Shown: piece by piece, positions 59,400 to 64,000 of the stretch
Layout: the number at the start of each line of letters is the position of its first letter
Position numbering within the stretch: the stretch's first letter is position 1
From: Mallotus nudiflorus
Lineage: Eukaryota > Streptophyta > Magnoliopsida > Malpighiales > Euphorbiaceae
Length of the DNA stretch: 64,000 bases
Direction: 5' to 3'
Assembly: GCA_947683625.1 (NCBI GenBank)
Contig: CANTUR010000145.1
Span: 3,923,501 to 3,987,500, forward strand
Position numbers and translations under genes: made by a program
Notes under the pieces: generated by a model
Databases searched by the model: none
What the model was told of the DNA's origin: nothing
The model's input: only the letters and a program-made list of their open reading frames with translations

Positions 59400-61590
59400 A
59401 AATTTTATTCTTATATATATAAATATATATGGGAAAGCCGTGGACTCTAACTATCGCTCACGTACAATTCATATTAAATTAGACTAATATACAATCTTAT
59501 TTCCTTTATGTTCTTCAATGTCGATCTTTGTGTTAATATAATCTTGTACTGAAAGTTTATTAATGGTATATTTCTATTATCTTTTCTTTAGTCTATTACT
59601 TAAATGGGTACTTAGGAATCTTTCAAATCCCTATTCACCATGAGGACCAAGAGAAACTACTTTCATGTGTCCCTACGAAACTTATGCATATAAGCGCATG
59701 CCTTTTAGGCTATACAATGCCTCTGCTACTGTCATACCACAAATTTGATTGTCCCTGAAAAGGTCCAATGATGAAATGAATCCCTGAGATGACTAGATTC
59801 TACTCATTCATAACAACTATGAAGTGTGCAAGCTTAAAAAAACCTAATTGATCCCACTAGTGTGAAAAATCAATCACCGAGTTATTAAGTTGTGCTTTAA
59901 CCTTGCAAAATATGAATTATCGGAACAATGAGAGGTTTATTTTGAGAAAACTTCTCTTAAAATTCTCAGCTCTTTGGGCTGGTATGCATTTTGTTAGACC
60001 AACTTTGTGAAAAAATGAAAAATGATTTTGATAAAACAAACTTTGAAAACATGTTCGGAAGGCTCCAAAACTGTCGGAAGTGGTCCCAGATTCGTCCAAC
60101 ATAACTCGAGGATCAGCGCGTATCTCTTAGAAGTGTGCGTAAATGCCTTTAGGTGTCATGTGCTAAAATCAAGGCTAAATTTGGCAAACCGGACTTTGAA
60201 ATGCATCTAAAAGGCCTAAAAACCCTAATAACCAATCCTAGAACAACGTGCATAAAACTCAGGAAGTGTGTATAAAGCATTGAAGTGAGCGTAGAGCGAA
60301 CACGTGAGCGCAAGGCCATGCACTAAGCACGTGACCACATGCACACTACGCATAATCATGTGCACTTAGAATGGCCACGAGTAAAAATCTTGATATACGC
60401 ATGTAACCACACCCCCACCACCCTATTCTACCCATTTTCACTATAAATAGACCCTTTCATACCCTATTTTGGATGGGCGAGCAAGTGAAAACACATAAAC
60501 ACTCAAAAATTAGTTTGATCGAAGGCACTAAAAGTCCCTTTCCAAATAGTTTTTGCTGTCCTCCAACCTTTCTCTTAGGTTGTTAGATCCCTTTTCCACA
60601 AACCAAGCCTCATCTTTGTCAAATCATGCTTCAAAGGTATATAATCTAGCATCACTCTATTGTTTTTTTTAACCTCTCAATGAGGAAAGCTTGATAATAT
60701 CTCAAAGCTAAAGCTTCAAAACACACACAAGCTCAGTTGAGTATGAGGACCACACAATTATTTTAGCATGTTTATTTTATCTCATTGCATTTTATTTTAT
60801 TATCACCAGCATTTGGGAATACTATTATGCTTATGTGATGAGACTAGCAATCTTGCATGCTATGTTAATAATATATGCTTTGTTATGCTCATTTCATATT
60901 ATCATTCTGCATCCTCTATTTCGAAATCATGAAATCACATCGTAAATACTAATAATATGAAAAGTCCATATCCCAAAATAGAGTCATCATGCTCTTGGTC
61001 CAATGATGTCCTCTGCATCCTTTATATTATCGTCATACATAATCATTGCAAGCATGCATGATCATCCAATTATTCATGAAATTGATCAAGCTGTGTGAAT
61101 GGTCGTGTTAATTTTGTAGATCAATCATATCCAAATTAGATTTACTTTTCCATAATCTTTTCCTTTTCATATGTATTTCATTAAGAAAGTGATGTAATAA
61201 TTAAATTTTCAGCTTTATTATCTTTCCACTATTTGATGTAATGTATGAATGCTATACAAACTGTCATTACTGAAACTAGGGTGTTGCGTTAGCTATACAT
61301 CGAATATTGTATGATGAGAAATAACCAAAAAATAGATGTGATCTCCTGAACCCAGAAATCCTTCTTAAGGGCAATACTCATTGAGTAACCCGACGTTGTC
61401 CCTTTCTTTTCTGATTTTCTAAATATTGAGTGGCAACTCCATGAAATTAAAAATGTCTCAACCTCAAGAGACTAATCATTCATCCCTATTCAATAAATTT
61501 TCCATGTCCCTTAGAAATGGAAAGACCCATACATTGCCTAGAAAACATACCGCTATCCAAAAGCAAAAGCGAGAGAGAGGTCGCTTATAG
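59400..61590 (+). repeat. Tat/Ogre-like 5' LTR (left boundary unresolved)
   Basis: Inferred from the primer site at 61591 and the gag downstream. A TATA box CTATAAATAG lies at 60441-60450 in a C-rich context and would start transcription near 60470. The stretch 60110-60400 is rich in GTGAGCG, CACGTGA and CATGCAC-type words. The left end cannot be fixed because the partner LTR is outside the window, so the start given is approximate. Confidence 0.5.
60441..60450 (+). promoter_or_regulatory. Probable LTR TATA box
   Basis: CTATAAATAG, a strong plant TATA match, preceded by CCCATTTTCA and followed about 30 bp later by a purine-rich start region. It is in the right place for the promoter of the Tat/Ogre-like LTR. 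Confidence 0.55.
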
Positions 61591-61610
61591 TGACGACTCC
61601 ATTGGGGACT
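61591..61610 (+). other. Primer-binding site of the Tat/Ogre-like element
   Basis: TGACGACTCCATTGGGGACT is very close to the TGGCGACTCYRCTGGGGA phrase seen at the primer site of plant Tat/Ogre gypsy elements. It marks the inner end of the 5' LTR. Confidence 0.75.
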
Positions 61611-62945
61611 TCTAAATAAGAGGGATCAACTCCAAAATGACTATTTCTCATTATGCAAGACTCACTTGTATAGAGCCCCTCACCACTGCATTTGCACTAC
61701 ATATCACACGTGCACCACTTGTCCCTAAAAGCTTCGATAATACTAAGTGACATTGCCAGCATGAATCCACTCGAGTCACGGGGCAACTAATCTACAATAT
61801 TATCACCTTTAGTCTTTACTCATGCATTTATTGAACTCATCTAACTAGAGTTTGTAACCCAAGTCCTTAAAGGGGGTGACTGAGTTATTAAAAGAATGAT
61901 AGACTCACTAATCAGAGTCCATAACCCTAGTTATATGGGGGCATTCTTGCTAAAGGAACCCTTAGCCTTTCACCCTAGCTCAGCTCATGTAGATAAACTA
62001 ATAGTAACATCCACTAGGATTCCACTAAGTTATGCATGCTATCCTTATCCTAACATTGTTCGTTTAACCTAATACTCATAAATGACATGACCCTCCTAGT
62101 GTCTATCATCGAGTGATGTCATAATGTCAGTTTTAATAGAAAATTTATGCTTTAGACCATATGATTCTCATATATTTTGTGCGAGCCCAAAGTATGATGA
62201 ATGATAAGAACCATAGACCTCAACTCGAATAGTCTATGCAAATTAACAAACAACGACATCCCTTGATGACGAAACCTATGAGATGTCATCCATTTATCCT
62301 TATCAGATCAAATGAATGGGTTAGAAACCCAATTAGATTGTGGACCTTTATGTCAGTAAAATCAAGCAATAAACTATCAAATAATACTTTTATGACTCCC
62401 AGTAAACATATCGAATATCTATGTGGGGGCAAGAACTCGGACTCCTTTTGATTGACCTTGGTCCTATGAATACAGGCTTTGGACATCATTTGAAGCCTAA
62501 CAATTGACCCTCACATTGACATTATGTTATTACATCAAGCACATTTGAGTATCATTCCTCAGTTTACCCTTTGGTTCTTACCAATATAGATTAAAATAGC
62601 CTAGTTTCGAGAGAGGAACCATAGTCCCTTGATGATTATAGGTTCAAAACCCACCTAGGAAAGAGACTAAATGACCTCATAGAGAAATAAGGTTGGAATT
62701 GAGAGCTTGCTTGTGATTAGTTTATTCATTGTACAGGAAAAACTAACTATCTTTAAACATGCATACATTACATATATATAGATAGCATGTATTAACTACT
62801 ATTTGTTACAAGAATAATCATCTTTCATTTTAGGATTCTACATCCACTCCATGCATACATGCTCACCCTTTTCTTTTGTAGGCACACATCATGCATCATT
62901 CATTTAGCTAACCCTAATAAATGTACAAGAATACAACATTCAAAC
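61611..62945 (+). other. Leader between primer site and gag
   Basis: About 1.3 kb with no supported coding region. A long untranslated leader is common in large Tat/Ogre gypsy elements. Small open frames at 62236-62489 on both strands have no recognised domain. Confidence 0.5.
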
Positions 62946-64000
62946 ATGAGTGACCAAGAAGATACCTCCTGTTAGTAATTCAAAGACAAACTAAAAGAGC
63001 GGATCCAAAAGTTGCTCACTGATGGCACCATAGCTGCAATCCTCCAAGCCCAAATCAAAGCCAAAAGTGCCCGAGATAGGAATAGAACACCACTGAATGA
63101 AGCCTCTACATCTGTTCACCCAAGGGCAAATAAGGCAAAGGGAATTCCCCACACTCAAATTCAAGCTGATGATGACAATGACTACTACTAAGATCTCAAG
63201 AATGCACCAAAATTTGTAAAAATTACTGACCTGACCAAGCCTGAATCGATAGAAGAGGTCAAACTATTAACCAACAAGATGGCTTAGTTGGAATTTGCCT
63301 TTAAAGACAAAGGAACTCATGGCTTCAAAAGCCTCACTTACCTCGCTCTATTTAAAGATGAGCCACTTCCATATGATTTTAAGCTACCAAACTTTGCTAA
63401 GTTTGATGGAATAGAGGATCCAATGGTCCATCTAAGGCAATATGCTACCTTCATGGCTGCCACAAATCTTATAGAATCATAGATTGTTCGATTCTTCTTC
63501 ACATCACTAAAGGGAGGATCAAGGGCATGGTTCTTTAACCTTGAAGATGAAATCAAAAGCAACTGGCTACTGCTAACTTAAAAGTTTATTAAGCAGTATA
63601 AATACAACACTCAGCTAGACCCACGCAAAGAGACCTTCAGACCATAAGGCAGAAACCTGGTGAAGCTTTCTCTGATTATGTTACCAAATAGTAGGGAAAG
63701 GCTGTTAAAATAAGAAACTGCTCTCCTGAGAATGAACAAATAAAGCTGATAATTAAAAGGGCACTACCAAACTTTAAAAAATATATAATCTTTGCTCATT
63801 ATCCTAACTTTAGAACTCTCTATTAAGCTAGGATCAGAATTGAGGAGGAGGAACATCAGCAAGCTAGAAACACTTGCCAGTGCAAGACCTAACCAAACAT
63901 CCAAAAAACTTTCACTCAAGCTATAGAAATAAACAAGATCCAATCCAACACCCACAGCTTACCATCTATTAATGCCATCAGATCACCAAAAAAATTCTCA
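62946..64000 (+). pseudogene. gag: Tat/Ogre-like gypsy gag (broken, runs off the window)
   Basis: Start ATG at 62946 (MSDQEDTS). In-frame stops at 62973 (TAG TAA), 63189 (TAA), 63285 (TAG), 63480 (TAG) and near 63580 (TAA), and a frameshift at about 63645. The gypsy gag core is clear: PYDFKLPNFAKFDGIEDPMV, HLRQYATFMAATNLI, SLKGGSRAWFFNLEDE, FIKQYKYN, then KPGEAFSDYV and ALPNFKKYIIFAHYPNFRTL in the second frame. The PKF-DG-DP-HL-Y pattern is that of Tat/Athila-side gypsy gags. The element continues beyond the right edge. Confidence 0.85.

Noticed and set aside
1..64000. Bacterial-type systems (operons, CRISPR, phage, toxin modules)
   Set aside because: Composition, splice-like signals and plant LTR elements fill the window. 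No spaced repeats with unique spacers, ribosome binding sites or prokaryotic genes were seen.

Overview
The window reads as plant nuclear DNA, most likely from an AT-rich eudicot, although nothing in it identifies the species. It holds almost only LTR retrotransposons, their solo LTRs and small inverted-repeat transposons. One degraded host gene is recognisable: an ankyrin-repeat gene of the ACD6 type. I found no intact protein-coding gene, no rRNA or tRNA gene, no CRISPR array and nothing bacterial.

Layout. 1-2343: reverse-strand LTR of a Tekay-type Ty3/gypsy element, cut by the window edge, next to the 3' part of a SIRE-type LTR (2344-3171). 3479-3889: hAT-like MITE. 5455-20821: a reverse-strand SIRE-type copia element ('SIRE-2', 5' LTR plus gag), broken by a solo LTR (family D, 5573-7128) and by a complete Tekay chromovirus (7215-18671, 3.2-kb LTRs, target duplication CATAT). 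20921-24022: MITEs and simple repeats. 24711-41608: the ankyrin gene, split by a reverse-strand Tork-type copia ('copia-B', 25076-39807). Copia-B is itself split by a forward SIRE-type element ('SIRE-1', 28625-38146, target duplication TGACA). 41609-49128: a reverse-strand copia ('copia-C') whose middle is replaced by the 3' two-thirds of a forward copia ('copia-D'). 49145-49992: long inverted-repeat element. 51350-54989: copia-E remnant split by a SIRE-type solo LTR, which is split in turn by a family-D solo LTR. 56181-57307: small gag-only LTR element. 58968-59251: hAT-like MITE. About 59400 to the right edge: 5' end of a Tat/Ogre-like gypsy element with a decayed gag.

The insertions give a relative order. 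Copia-B entered the ankyrin gene and SIRE-1 later entered copia-B. Tekay and the family-D solo LTR entered SIRE-2 after SIRE-2 was in place. A SIRE-type LTR entered copia-E and a family-D LTR then entered that LTR. In four cases the target duplication can be read, and in three the reading frame of the older element or gene continues exactly across the insertion.

All retroelement genes carry stops and frameshifts. Elements are named here for convenience (SIRE-1, SIRE-2, copia-B to -E, family D). Clade names rest on reading the translated domains, not on a database search. Identity estimates are by eye.
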